From an uncultured Comamonadaceae bacterium (lineage in GTDB: Bacteria > Pseudomonadota > Gammaproteobacteria > Burkholderiales > Burkholderiaceae): DNA of 6,346 bases. The DNA is taken from NCBI GenBank assembly GCA_946482115.1, contig CAMLQP010000175.1, positions 1-6,346 on the forward strand, given 5' to 3'. This document shows positions 1 to 5,108 of this stretch, in pieces. The notes under the pieces were generated by a model. That model saw nothing but the letters and a program-made list of their open reading frames with translations. It was not told the origin of the DNA and made no database searches. Each line of letters starts with the position of its first letter. Position 1 is the first letter of the stretch. The position numbers and the translations under genes are program-made.

Positions 1-527
1 TGGACGGCGTGGACAAGATGTCCAAGTCCAAGAACAACTACATCGGCATCACCGAGGACGCCAACACCATGTTTGCCAAGGTGCTGAGCATTTCGGACAC
101 GCTGATGTGGCGCTGGTTCACGCTGCTGTCATTCAAGTCGATGGCCGAGATCGAGGCGCTGCAGCGGGAGGTGGCGGGCGGGCGCAACCCCAAGGAGGCC
201 AAGGTGATGCTGGCCAAGGAGATCACGGCGCGCTTCCACAGCGCGGCGGCGGCCGAAGCGGCCGAGCAGGATTTCATCAACCGCAGCAAGGGCGGCGTGC
301 CGGACGACATCCCCGAGGTGTCGCTGTCGGGCGCGCCGCTGGGCATCGCGGCTTTGTTGAAGTCTGCCGGCCTGGCGCCTTCTTCCAGCGAGGCCAACCG
401 CCTGATCGACGGTGGTGGCGTGCGGGTGGATTCCAGCGTGGTCAGCGACAAGGGGCTGAAGCTGGGTGCTGGCACCTATGTGGTGCAGGTGGGCAAGCGG
501 AAGTTTGCGAAGGTCACGTTGGCCTGA
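1..527 (+). CDS. tyrS: Tyrosyl-tRNA synthetase, C-terminal part (5' end outside window)
   Basis: This cytoplasmic class I aminoacyl-tRNA synthetase activates L-tyrosine with ATP and loads it on tRNA-Tyr. The gene enters from the left edge in the frame starting at base 3, so the Rossmann-fold catalytic core is missing. What remains, about 174 residues, begins just before the class I signature: GVDKMSKSKNNYIG contains an intact KMSKS loop, which binds ATP in the transition state. An alpha-helical anticodon-binding region follows (SDTLMWRWFTLL, then NPKEAKVMLAKEI). The last 65 or so residues form an S4-like RNA-binding domain (SSSEANRLIDGGGVRVD, ending VGKRKFAKVTLA). The stop is TGA at 525-527. 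The combination of a true KMSKS, the NNYIGI context and a terminal S4 domain is typical of the KMSKS-type TyrRS of many proteobacteria. No start can be assigned in the window. Downstream lies the palindromic region that probably ends its transcript. Confidence 0.96.
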   Translation, partial: DGVDKMSKSKNNYIGITEDANTMFAKVLSISDTLMWRWFTLLSFKSMAEIEALQREVAGGRNPKEAKVMLAKEITARFHSAAAAEAAEQDFINRSKGGVPDDIPEVSLSGAPLGIAALLKSAGLAPSSSEANRLIDGGGVRVDSSVVSDKGLKLGAGTYVVQVGKRKFAKVTLA

Positions 528-550
528 CGTTTCTTGCGCAGACCTCGCGG

Positions 551-652
551 GATCAGGGAGGCCGGGTGCCCTGTTCCGCTCATGTCCCCCGAACCGGCTG
601 CGCCGGTTCTCCTCCTTTACTTCGCTGCACAGGGCACCCGGCCTCCCCGATC
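551..652 (-). repeat. Structured repeat element, copy 1 (double hairpin, conserved loop)
   Basis: The outer arms at 551-574 and 629-652 pair at 23 of 24 positions; the only mismatch is 555/648. The 54-nt loop holds a perfect inner hairpin at 591-609 (8-bp stem, 3-nt loop). Read on the minus strand, the loop runs GCAGCG, 3 nt, TAAAGGAGGAG, inner hairpin, CGGGGGACA, 3 nt, GCGGA. The same order of blocks occurs in copy 2 at 699-796 on the other strand. It could be a dispersed non-coding repeat, a terminator, or a structured RNA. I cannot count other genomic copies from here. Confidence 0.8.
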
Positions 653-660
653 TGACGAAG

Positions 661-688
661 CGTTGGCGAGCCAACGTCGGCATGCCGA
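661..688. repeat. Two adjacent short palindromes between the repeat copies
   Basis: CGTTGG-CGAG-CCAACG at 661-676 is a perfect 6-bp stem with a 4-nt loop. It is followed directly by TCGGCATGCCGA at 677-688, a perfect 12-bp palindrome. They lie between the two large elements. They may be terminator parts or remnants of a third element. No U-tract follows on either strand. Confidence 0.55.
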
Positions 689-698
689 GGTGTGGGCT

Positions 699-796
699 GC
701 CTGAGCGGCAGGGGTGACTGGCGCAGCGGCATAAAGGAGGAGGGCGCGCAGCGCCCGGGGGACAGCCGCGGAGCCGGTCACCCCTGGCGCTCAGGC
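699..796 (+). repeat. Structured repeat element, copy 2 (double hairpin, conserved loop)
   Basis: The outer arms at 699-722 and 773-796 pair over 24 positions with one mismatch (708/787) and one G-T wobble (719/776). The 50-nt loop carries a perfect inner hairpin at 742-756 (6-bp stem, GCA loop). On the plus strand it reads GCAGCG, 3 nt, TAAAGGAGGAG, inner hairpin, CGGGGGACA, 3 nt, GCGGA, matching copy 1 block for block. The 4-nt difference in loop size equals the difference in inner hairpin length. The arm sequences are unrelated to those of copy 1. The element ends 16 nt before the stop codon of the ankyrin gene. Confidence 0.8.
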
Positions 797-812
797 GAGG
801 AAGCGAAGGCGC

Positions 813-1481
813 TCACCGCGCCCCAGCCTTCTCCAGCATGGCAACCATCACACCATACCCCCGCGACCGGGCCAACGCCAGCGGCGTCTGCCCATTGCGA
901 TCCGCCAGTTGCAGATTCGCCCCCGCGTCGATCAGCGCCTTCAGCGTGGCCTGATGCCGCGCCCCGCCATCGCCCAGCACGATGGACTCGATCACCGCCG
1001 TCCAGTGCAGGTTGTTCATATGGTCCAGCGGCGCGCCGGCGGCGATCAGCTGCTTCACCACACCGTCGTGCCCCAGGTGCGCGGCCGCGATCAGGGCGGT
1101 GCCGTCGTAACGGCTGGTCACCTGCTTCGCACTGGCCCCCAAGGACAGCAGCACGCGCAGGGTTTCCTCGTCGTCGGCCACCGAGGCGATGGTCACGGCG
1201 TCGTAGCGGTCGCTTTCCAGTGCATTGAGGTCGGCACCGGCCTTGGCCAGCGCGCGAATCACCTCGCGCTGGCGCGCGAACGTCGCCACGTGCAGCGGCG
1301 TGCGGCCACGCCCGTCGCGGGCCTCGAGTGCGGCCTTGGAGGCACCGGCCACGCGGGTCGCATCGCCCTTGTGGGCGGCGGCCAGCAGGCCCTGGTAGGC
1401 CGTGGCCTCGGCAGCGCTGGGCGCCACCTGGGCCAGGGCCGACCCGGCCACCAGGGCTAGGGTCAGGGCCAGGGTTCTCAT
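813..1481 (-). CDS. Secreted ankyrin-repeat protein
   Basis: This 222-residue protein is probably periplasmic. Residues 1-17 form a Sec signal peptide (MRTLALTLALVAGSALA, likely cut before QVAPS). The rest is a stack of ankyrin repeats, helix-turn-helix units that mediate protein contacts. A degenerate unit spans about 27-55. Clearer units start near 58 (GRTPLHVATFARQREVIRAL), 91, 124 (YDGTALIAAAHLGHDGVV), 158 and 194 (NGQTPLALARSRGYG). The unit at 158-193 has a short insertion around GDGGA. There is no cysteine and no catalytic motif. The ATG at 1481-1479 overlaps the stop of the GlcG-like gene as ATGA and has no strong ribosome-binding site of its own, so translational coupling is likely. 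Known relatives include periplasmic AnkB of Pseudomonas aeruginosa, needed for full KatB catalase activity, and a Campylobacter ankyrin protein involved in heme delivery to catalase. A similar helper role here is inference; no catalase gene is visible. Confidence 0.9.
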   Translation of the reverse strand: MRTLALTLALVAGSALAQVAPSAAEATAYQGLLAAAHKGDATRVAGASKAALEARDGRGRTPLHVATFARQREVIRALAKAGADLNALESDRYDAVTIASVADDEETLRVLLSLGASAKQVTSRYDGTALIAAAHLGHDGVVKQLIAAGAPLDHMNNLHWTAVIESIVLGDGGARHQATLKALIDAGANLQLADRNGQTPLALARSRGYGVMVAMLEKAGAR

Positions 1482-1957
1482 TTCAGCAGGTCAGCGACCT
1501 TGGCGATGCCGGCGTTGGCGCACTGCTCGTCCAGGTGGCCGCCGGGTGCGCCACCCACGCCCACGGCGCCGATGACTTCGTTGCCCGCGCGCACCGGCAC
1601 GCCGCCGCCCAGCACCAGGAAGCCGGGGATGTCCACCAGCGTCTGCGCGCCGGGGTTCTTCTGCACGTTTTCCAGCATGGCGCTGGTGTTGGCGCGGGCC
1701 GAGGCCGAGGTGAAGGCCTTGCCCTGGGCGGCGGCCACGGTGTGCGGGCCGGCGTTGTCGGCACGGTGCAGGGCGCGCAGGGTGCCGGCGCGGTCCACCA
1801 CGGCGGCGGTCACGTTGTAGTTGCTGGCCGAGCAGGCGGCCACGGTCGCGGCGGCGATCTGGCTGGCCAGTTCCAGCGACATGTTCTTCTCGGTGCGCAC
1901 GGCTTGCGCGCCAGCGGCGGTGGCGAACAGGGAGAGGGCGAGGACGGCGTATTTCAT
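1478..1957 (-). CDS. Secreted GlcG/HbpS-family (DUF336, heme-degrading-domain type) protein
   Basis: The 159-residue product has a Sec signal peptide (MKYAVLALSLFATAAGA, cut near residue 17-19) followed by one GlcG/HbpS domain. Family landmarks are visible in order: a first helix (LELASQIAAATVAACSAS), the core strand NVTAAVVDRAGTLRALHR at about 48-65, the helix AAAQGKAFTSASARANTS at 75-92, IPGFLVLGGGVPVRAG at 110-125, and VIGAVGVGGAPGGHLDEQCA at 128-147. It has two cysteines, C42 and C146; the DEQCA context is common in the family. HbpS of Streptomyces is an extracellular heme-binding member that modulates the SenS sensor kinase, while GlcG itself has no settled function. The ATG at 1957-1955 is preferred because GGAG lies 5 nt upstream and the signal peptide starts there. 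An open frame continues upstream, but it is only a shadow of the regulator gene. It follows the two-component genes on the same strand after 104 nt. Confidence 0.9.
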   Translation of the reverse strand: MKYAVLALSLFATAAGAQAVRTEKNMSLELASQIAAATVAACSASNYNVTAAVVDRAGTLRALHRADNAGPHTVAAAQGKAFTSASARANTSAMLENVQKNPGAQTLVDIPGFLVLGGGVPVRAGNEVIGAVGVGGAPGGHLDEQCANAGIAKVADLLK

Positions 1958-2061
1958 GGGTTCTCCGTGGAGGTTGTCTCGGTGCGATTCACCGTGGGAG
2001 AACTGTAAAAATTCGGCCGGCCGGCGCCCATTCGGACGGCTACGCGCGGCCCTCCGTAGAA
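1958..2061 (-). promoter_or_regulatory. Regulatory gap upstream of the GlcG-like gene
   Basis: This 104-nt gap separates the response regulator stop from the GlcG-like start. It is the longest non-coding stretch in the minus-strand block, so a separate promoter for the two exported proteins is plausible. The only AT-rich spot is around 2001-2012, which gives TACAGT on the minus strand (2007-2002), four of six matches to a sigma-70 -10 box. Seventeen bases upstream there is no recognisable -35 box (AATGGG), which would fit an activator-dependent promoter. A perfect palindrome lies at the far end (2052-2069). These promoter elements are weak, so treat the exact start as unknown. Confidence 0.4.
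1960..2003 (-). other. Possible leader hairpin covering the ribosome-binding site of the GlcG-like gene
   Basis: On the minus strand, GTTCTCC (2003-1997) can pair perfectly over 7 bp with GGAGAAC (1966-1960), which contains the GGAG ribosome-binding site. Inside this stem, CGGTG (1994-1990) pairs with CACCG (1984-1980) around a 5-nt loop. Such a leader would hide the ribosome-binding site. It only exists in transcripts that begin upstream of 2003, for example read-through from the regulator gene; a start implied by the candidate -10 box at 2007-2002 would lose the left arm. No alignment is available to test conservation. Confidence 0.35.
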
Positions 2062-2069
2062 CTACGGAG
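2052..2069. promoter_or_regulatory. Perfect 8+8 bp palindrome, candidate operator
   Basis: CTCCGTAGAACTACGGAG is a perfect inverted repeat with a 2-nt centre. It overlaps the stop codon of the response regulator (CTA at 2062-2064, read as TAG on the minus strand). The centre is about 103 nt upstream of the GlcG-like start codon and about 65 nt upstream of the start site implied by the candidate -10 box. NarL/FixJ-type regulators bind such two-fold symmetric sites as dimers, so autoregulation or control of the downstream pair by the adjacent regulator is a natural guess. It could instead form a 7-bp hairpin with a GAAC loop, but no T-tract follows on the minus strand, which argues against a terminator. 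Confidence 0.5.
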
Positions 2070-2691
2070 CGTCGCTTCCCTCGACCAGGGCGGCGTAGCG
2101 CCGGATCAGCTGGGCGAGGGATTCGGCGCCCAGCTTGCCGAACAGGTTGGCGCGGTGGGTTTCCACCGTGCGTGGCGACAGCGCCAGCGCGCGGCCGATC
2201 TCCTTGTTGGTCAGGCCCTCGATGATCAGGCCCAGCACCTCGCGCTCGCGCTCCGAGAGCTGGGCGTAGCGCTCGCGCGCGGCCCGGTCGGCCTGCTGGC
2301 GCTGGCGCGATTTCACGTGCTGGCGCACCGCCTGCTGCAGCGCCTCGATCAGGCGCTCGTCGTCCACCGGCTTTTCCAGGAACTCGGCCGCGCCGGCCTT
2401 GAAGGCGCGCCGGCACATCTCCACCGTGCCGTGGCCGGTCAGCATGATCACCGGCTGGTCCACGCCCTGCGCCGCCAGCGTGTCCAGCACCGACAGGCCG
2501 CTGAGGCCGGGCATGCGCACGTCGAGCACGATGGCGCCTATCGCCTCGCGGTCAAACCCGTCCAGAAACACCTGCGGTTCCGCCCAGGCCTGGACGCGCA
2601 GGCCGACCGTGGCGATGAGCAGCGCCAGGCTGTCGCGCACGGCCTGGTCGTCGTCGATCAGGTGGATCAGCGGGGACAGCGGCGTGCTCAT
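2062..2691 (-). CDS. Two-component response regulator, FixJ/NarL type (REC + LuxR HTH)
   Basis: This is a 209-residue cytoplasmic transcription regulator controlled by phosphorylation, presumably by the kinase encoded just upstream. The receiver domain spans about 7-123: acidic pocket D13-D14-D15, phospho-acceptor D57 in IVLDVRMPG, switch T85 in VIMLTGHGT, and K107 in FLEKPVD. All catalytic positions are intact. A basic linker with RQRQQADRAARERY leads into a LuxR-type helix-turn-helix at about 143-203 (LSEREREVLGLIIEGLTNKEIG, then SPRTVETHRANLFGKL). The architecture matches FixJ/TtrR/TodT-like regulators in length and order. The ATG at 2691-2689 overlaps the kinase stop as ATGA and agrees with the normal N-terminus of the family; the longer open frame upstream is a shadow of the kinase gene. 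Its targets are not known; the closest candidate is the exported-protein pair downstream, with the palindrome at 2052-2069 as a possible binding site. Confidence 0.95.
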   Translation of the reverse strand: MSTPLSPLIHLIDDDQAVRDSLALLIATVGLRVQAWAEPQVFLDGFDREAIGAIVLDVRMPGLSGLSVLDTLAAQGVDQPVIMLTGHGTVEMCRRAFKAGAAEFLEKPVDDERLIEALQQAVRQHVKSRQRQQADRAARERYAQLSEREREVLGLIIEGLTNKEIGRALALSPRTVETHRANLFGKLGAESLAQLIRRYAALVEGSDAP

Positions 2692-4145
2692 GAATGCGCC
2701 AGCGGCAGCGTCAGGGTGAACTCGGCGCCGCCGCCCTCGCGGTTGCGCGCGGCCAGCGTGCCGCCCATGTTGGTGGCGAGTGTCTCGCACAGGCTCAGGC
2801 CCAGGCCCAGGCCGCCCTCGCGGGTGCTGAAGAAGGGCTGGAACAGCTTCGCCAGTGCGTCGGGGGGGATGCCCGGGCCGCTGTCGAGCACGTCGAGCCG
2901 GCCCCGCGTGCCGTCTGCCCGCAGGCGCAGCACCAGCTCGCGGCGCTCGGGCGGCGCCTGTTCCAGCACCTGCAGCGCGTTCATCAGCAGGTTGTGCACG
3001 ATCTGCTCCAGCGCGACCGGGTCGGCCAGCACGCGCAGCTCGGCGCCGGGGGCCTCCACCGACGGATGGACGCCGCGGCGTCGGCTCTCGGGCTCCAGCA
3101 GGTGCAGCGCGTTGCGCACGGCGTCCTGCAGCACCACGGCCTGCTGCCCGTCGTCGGTGGCGGGGCGTTCCACCACCCGGCGCAGCCGGCCCACCACCTC
3201 GGCGGCGCGACGGGCCTGGGCCACCGCCTGCTCCATCGCGCCCAGCGCGGTGGGGTCGGCGTCGCCCTGCTCGCGCAGCAGCCGGTTGGCGGCCTGGGTG
3301 TTGGCCACCACGGCGGTCAGCGGCTGGTTGAGTTCGTGCGCCAGGCCGGCGGCCAGCTCGCCCAGGGTGTTGAGCCGGGCCACCTGGCCCAGGCGCAGCA
3401 GCTCCTCGGCGCGGCGGCGTTCGGTGGCCTGGCGCTGCCAGGCGGTCCAGGAGCCGGCGGCGAGCAGCACCAGCGCCACCCAGCCGGCGATGGCCAGCCA
3501 GGGCAGCTCGTGCCAGCCCATGCGGCGGGTGATCACGATGTTGAACGGCTGGCTCTGGCTGGCCAGTTCCTTCTGGAAGCCCAGCGGCCAGCCGGCGCCG
3601 GTGTCCGCCTGGCCGGCCTGCAGCAGGTAGGGCGGCTGGCCGGCCAGCTCCAGGGTCACGCGCGCGGGGCTGCGCTCGGGCGGCAGCGGCCACTCGCCCC
3701 AGGGTACGGTCTGGCGGATGTCGATGCGCAGCGCGTAGGCGCCGTCGCCCGAGGCCATCACCAGGTCGTAGCGGCCGTTCTGCACATCCAGCGCGGCCAG
3801 CGCCGCGTGGCGCTGCGTGCGTGAGCGTGCCTCGGCAGCGGCCAGGGCGTCGGGCCAGTCCTCGCCGGGCGCGCGGCGGCGCACCTGGAGGATCTGCGAA
3901 TAGACGGCTGGCAGGCGCTGCTCGGGGCGGTCGGCGCCGTCCGGCTGCAGCAAGGCCAGCGTGGCCAGCACCGCGTCGTGCTGCACCACGCGCTGGCTCA
4001 GCAGCCGGTGCGCGATGCGGGCGTCGGTGTCGAAGGCCTCGCGTTGCGCCGCCAGCTCGGCGCGCGCCAGCAGCCCGGCGCCGCCGGCGGCCGCCGCGAC
4101 CGCCAGCAGCCAGGGCAACAGTCGGGGCAGGGCCAGGGCGGGCAT
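2688..4145 (-). CDS. Membrane sensor histidine kinase
   Basis: This 485-residue inner-membrane kinase should phosphorylate the adjacent regulator. TM1 lies at about 8-28 (LPRLLPWLLAVAAAAGGAGLL) and TM2 at about 213-235 (LPWLAIAGWVALVLLAAGSW). Between them is a periplasmic sensor region of about 185 residues that I cannot assign to a named domain and that contains no cysteine. A charged helical linker (about 236-255) leads to the HisKA domain with phospho-acceptor H270 in LAAGLAHELNQPLTAV, the form typical of the DctB/FixL-like group. The ATPase domain follows: N box HNLLMNA (N385, N389), G1 DSGPGIP (421-427), F box LFQPFFST and G2 GGLGLGLSL (444-452). There is no PAS or fused receiver domain. 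The start is uncertain between ATG at 4145 and ATG at 4154 (three residues longer); neither has a clear ribosome-binding site. The stop overlaps the regulator start. The gene is divergent from the CDF transporter only 24-33 nt away. Confidence 0.95.
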   Translation of the reverse strand: MPALALPRLLPWLLAVAAAAGGAGLLARAELAAQREAFDTDARIAHRLLSQRVVQHDAVLATLALLQPDGADRPEQRLPAVYSQILQVRRRAPGEDWPDALAAAEARSRTQRHAALAALDVQNGRYDLVMASGDGAYALRIDIRQTVPWGEWPLPPERSPARVTLELAGQPPYLLQAGQADTGAGWPLGFQKELASQSQPFNIVITRRMGWHELPWLAIAGWVALVLLAAGSWTAWQRQATERRRAEELLRLGQVARLNTLGELAAGLAHELNQPLTAVVANTQAANRLLREQGDADPTALGAMEQAVAQARRAAEVVGRLRRVVERPATDDGQQAVVLQDAVRNALHLLEPESRRRGVHPSVEAPGAELRVLADPVALEQIVHNLLMNALQVLEQAPPERRELVLRLRADGTRGRLDVLDSGPGIPPDALAKLFQPFFSTREGGLGLGLSLCETLATNMGGTLAARNREGGGAEFTLTLPLAHS

Positions 4146-4178
4146 GGGCCGCATTGTGCATGGTGTGACAATTGGTGC
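4146..4178. promoter_or_regulatory. Very short divergent gap between kinase and CDF transporter starts
   Basis: Only 33 nt separate the two start codons (24 nt if the kinase starts at 4154). Promoters for both directions must lie largely inside the opposite gene, or the transcripts are leaderless. The gap holds a near-direct repeat, ATTGTGCATG at 4153-4162 and ATTGGTGCATG at 4171-4181, spaced 18 bp, with the second copy ending in the transporter ATG. TGACAA at 4166-4171 reads TTGTCA on the minus strand, a -35-like hexamer, but no -10 box is positioned for it. Confidence 0.45.
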
Positions 4179-5108
4179 ATGTCTTCCGCCCTGCTGTCGC
4201 GCCTCACGCCCCAGGCCCTGTTGCGGGCCTCGGTGGTGGTGGCCCTGGTGACCATCGCGCTCAAGACGCTGGCCTGGTACCTCACCGGCTCGGTCGGCCT
4301 GCTGTCTGACGCGATGGAGTCGCTGGTCAACCTGGCCAGCGCGGTGTTCGGCCTGGTGATGGTGACCATCGCCGCCCGCCCGGCCGACGATGACCACCCC
4401 TACGGCCACCACAAGGCCGAGTATTTCTCGTCCGGCTTCGAAGGCGTGCTGATCATCGCGGCCGGCCTGGGCATCTTCTGGGCCGCCGGGCAGCGCCTGT
4501 GGCAGCCGCAGCCGCTGGAGCAGGTGGGGCTGGGCCTGGCGCTGTCGGTGATCAGCTCGGCGCTCAACGGCCTGCTGGCCTGGGCCATGTTCGCGGTGTC
4601 GCGCGCGCAGCGCTCGATCGCGCTGGAGGCGGACGCCCGCCACCTCGTGACCGACGTCTGGACCTCGGTCGGCGTGGTGGCGGGCATCGTGCTGGTGGGC
4701 CTGACCGGTTGGCTCTGGCTGGATGCGCTGGTGGCCATGGGCGTGGCGCTCAACATCCTGAAAGAGGGCACGCGCCTGATCTGGCGCTCGTCCCAGGGGC
4801 TGATGGACGAGGCGGTGGAGCCCGAGGTGCTGGCCGCCATCGACGCCACGCTGGACATCTTCGCGCACCGGCGCGGCGAGACCGACATCGTGCGTTTCGA
4901 CCACATCAACACGCGGCGCTCGGGCCAGCGCCGCTTCGTGGACCTGCACATGCACATGCCGGCATCGTGGTCGCTGGGCCGCGCGGCGGCGCTGCGCACC
5001 AGTGTCGAGCAGGCGCTGATGAGCGCCGTGCCCGGCCTGCGCGCCACCATACAGCTGCTGCCCAGCGACGTGGAGGCGCATTTCGACGACGAGAGGGATT
5101 TGAAGTGA
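4179..5108 (+). CDS. Cation diffusion facilitator (CDF) family metal transporter
   Basis: The 309-residue inner-membrane protein should export a divalent metal cation (Zn, Fe, Mn or similar) in exchange for protons. The fold is a six-helix membrane part (about 14-205) and a cytoplasmic dimerisation domain (about 213-300). Signature positions are visible: [12 protein letters not shown] in TM2 with D44, the [12 protein letters not shown] loop at 71-82 after TM2, and HLVTDVWTS in TM5 with H155 and D159. Compared with the DxxxD/HxxxD site A of YiiP-type transporters, position 48 is Ser rather than Asp, so the metal cannot be predicted with confidence. The cytoplasmic part holds the histidines of HINTRRSG and DLHMHMP. 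The first Met of the frame that fits the family is the ATG at 4179, which lacks a ribosome-binding site and may be leaderless or weakly translated. Its stop overlaps the dtd start (GTGA), so the two are probably one transcript. Confidence 0.95.
   Translation: MSSALLSRLTPQALLRASVVVALVTIALKTLAWYLTGSVGLLSDAMESLVNLASAVFGLVMVTIAARPADDDHPYGHHKAEYFSSGFEGVLIIAAGLGIFWAAGQRLWQPQPLEQVGLGLALSVISSALNGLLAWAMFAVSRAQRSIALEADARHLVTDVWTSVGVVAGIVLVGLTGWLWLDALVAMGVALNILKEGTRLIWRSSQGLMDEAVEPEVLAAIDATLDIFAHRRGETDIVRFDHINTRRSGQRRFVDLHMHMPASWSLGRAAALRTSVEQALMSAVPGLRATIQLLPSDVEAHFDDERDLK

Larger units (their letters stand above)
528..812. other. Gene-free, strongly palindromic spacer between convergent genes
   Basis: These 285 bases separate the end of tyrS (+) from the end of the ankyrin-protein gene (-). 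I see no credible coding sequence here. Nearly all of it is inverted repeats: a large double hairpin at 551-652, a small hairpin at 661-676, a 12-bp perfect palindrome at 677-688, and a second large double hairpin at 699-796. Both genes point into the region, so the hairpins probably serve as transcript ends for both strands. There is no good T-tract after any of them, so a classical intrinsic terminator is not demonstrated. Confidence 0.8.

Noticed and set aside
476..583. A 35-codon frame on the minus strand starting with the ATG after the copy 1 inner hairpin and running antisense into tyrS
   Set aside because: It follows a Shine-Dalgarno-like motif, but the second repeat copy has no ATG at the matching position, and the peptide resembles nothing I know. 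The motif is better explained as part of the repeat.
551..796. CRISPR array or integron attC sites
   Set aside because: There are only two copies, in opposite orientation, with no regular spacers. The conserved part is in the loop, and I see no attC-type core sites at the ends.
786..815. Direct repeat GGCGCTCA at 786-793 and 808-815
   Set aside because: An 8-nt match in GC-rich sequence, partly in the repeat arm and partly on a stop codon, is easily chance. I do not see an insertion between the copies.
1958..2416. N-terminal extension of the GlcG-like protein through the upstream open frame
   Set aside because: The extension is a shadow of the regulator gene. The ATG at 1957 has a well-spaced GGAG and begins a clean signal peptide.
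2155..3630. A 491-codon open frame on the plus strand opposite the regulator and kinase genes
   Set aside because: Long antisense frames are expected at this GC content. Its protein is low-complexity Arg/Ala/Ser/Pro with no domain, whereas the minus strand encodes intact REC, HTH, HisKA and ATPase motifs.
2062..4161. A fused 699-residue protein continuing upstream of the response regulator
   Set aside because: The part upstream of 2691 is Ala/Arg-rich shadow sequence of the kinase gene in another frame. The regulator's family N-terminus begins exactly at the ATG overlapping the kinase stop.
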